Virus record (IMG/VR): IMGVR_UViG_3300017917_000938
Location: 1 to 28,782 of that record
Source of the DNA: a virus
Direction: 5' to 3' (one strand)
DNA length: 28,782 nucleotides
Shown: piece after piece, positions 28,709 through 28,782 of the stretch
How positions within the stretch are numbered: position 1 is the first letter of the stretch
Layout: every line of letters starts with the position of its first letter
Translations under genes and position numbers: made by a program
The notes under the pieces: model-generated
Seen by the model: only the letters and a program-made list of their open reading frames with translations
Databases searched by the model: none
Told to the model about the DNA's origin: nothing

Positions 28709-28782
28709 ATGAAAAACTCATTTATCCCGGTTAATAGTATTGAAAAAGCATTAGCTTTTGCACCGTCACTAACTGCTGATTA
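28709..28782 (+). CDS. Partial hypothetical gene at window end
   Basis: ATG 28709 opens a frame that runs off the window without a stop: MKNSFIPVNSIEKALAFAPSLTAD. It follows the preceding stop by four bases (TAATATTATG). Only 24 residues are visible, so no function can be assigned. Confidence 0.5.
   Translation, partial: MKNSFIPVNSIEKALAFAPSLTAD

Noticed and set aside
1-28782. tRNA genes, integrase, transposase or attachment sites
   Set aside because: I looked for cloverleaf-like GC-rich segments and recombinase motifs on both strands and saw none; by eye this is not exhaustive.

Overview
The window looks like the structural and tail region of a strictly lytic, low-GC myophage (contractile tail), with a piece of its replication/accessory region at the right end. 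Every supported gene lies on the + strand. Genes are tightly packed, often with TAATG or ATGA overlaps. Start codons follow A-rich leaders with no Shine-Dalgarno sequence (for example AAAATAAAATGG or TAAAAATATG), which is typical of phages of Bacteroidota hosts. The host assignment is an inference from this initiation context and AT content; no marker gene confirms it.

Positions 1-8867 form an adhesin/tail-fibre block. It holds the end of one fibre, a second fibre with nine 27-nt SASY-type repeats, four genes carrying six LamG-like lectin domains, and an 821-aa fibre ending in a self-cleaving peptidase S74 chaperone. Small accessory ORFs are interspersed, including a DUF7936-like protein with a Thr-Pro tail. 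Positions 8929-9867 hold a small membrane protein, two paralogous coiled-coil proteins, and a Cys-rich zinc-ribbon-like protein that overlaps one of them.

Positions 9949-21821 are the tail morphogenesis cassette in canonical order: sheath, tube, tail/hub assembly chaperone with an apparent +1 frameshift extension, tape measure, baseplate tube-like protein, gp53/LysM-like wedge, giant baseplate hub fused to an M23-like peptidase domain, and a small structural protein. Between sheath, tube, chaperone and tape measure, strong hairpin terminators are followed directly by a recurrent ATATTTAT element that I interpret as a phage (late) promoter.

Positions 21859-28782 are accessory and replication genes. 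They comprise a short, divergent family A DNA polymerase, four paralogous Cys-type leucine-rich-repeat (LRR) genes with conserved heads and tails and recombined repeat arrays, two small proteins with similar hydrophobic N-termini (one resembling a ParB-like fold), and a RadA-like ATPase with an AT-hook in place of the zinc finger. The ATATTTAT element is mostly absent here, suggesting a different expression class.

The most notable points are the frameshifted chaperone, the LRR cassette family that looks like a recombinational diversification system, the terminator-promoter pairs, the unusual polymerase, and the M23 domain lacking its first zinc-ligand histidine. I saw no tRNA genes, CRISPR arrays, insertion sequences or integrase.
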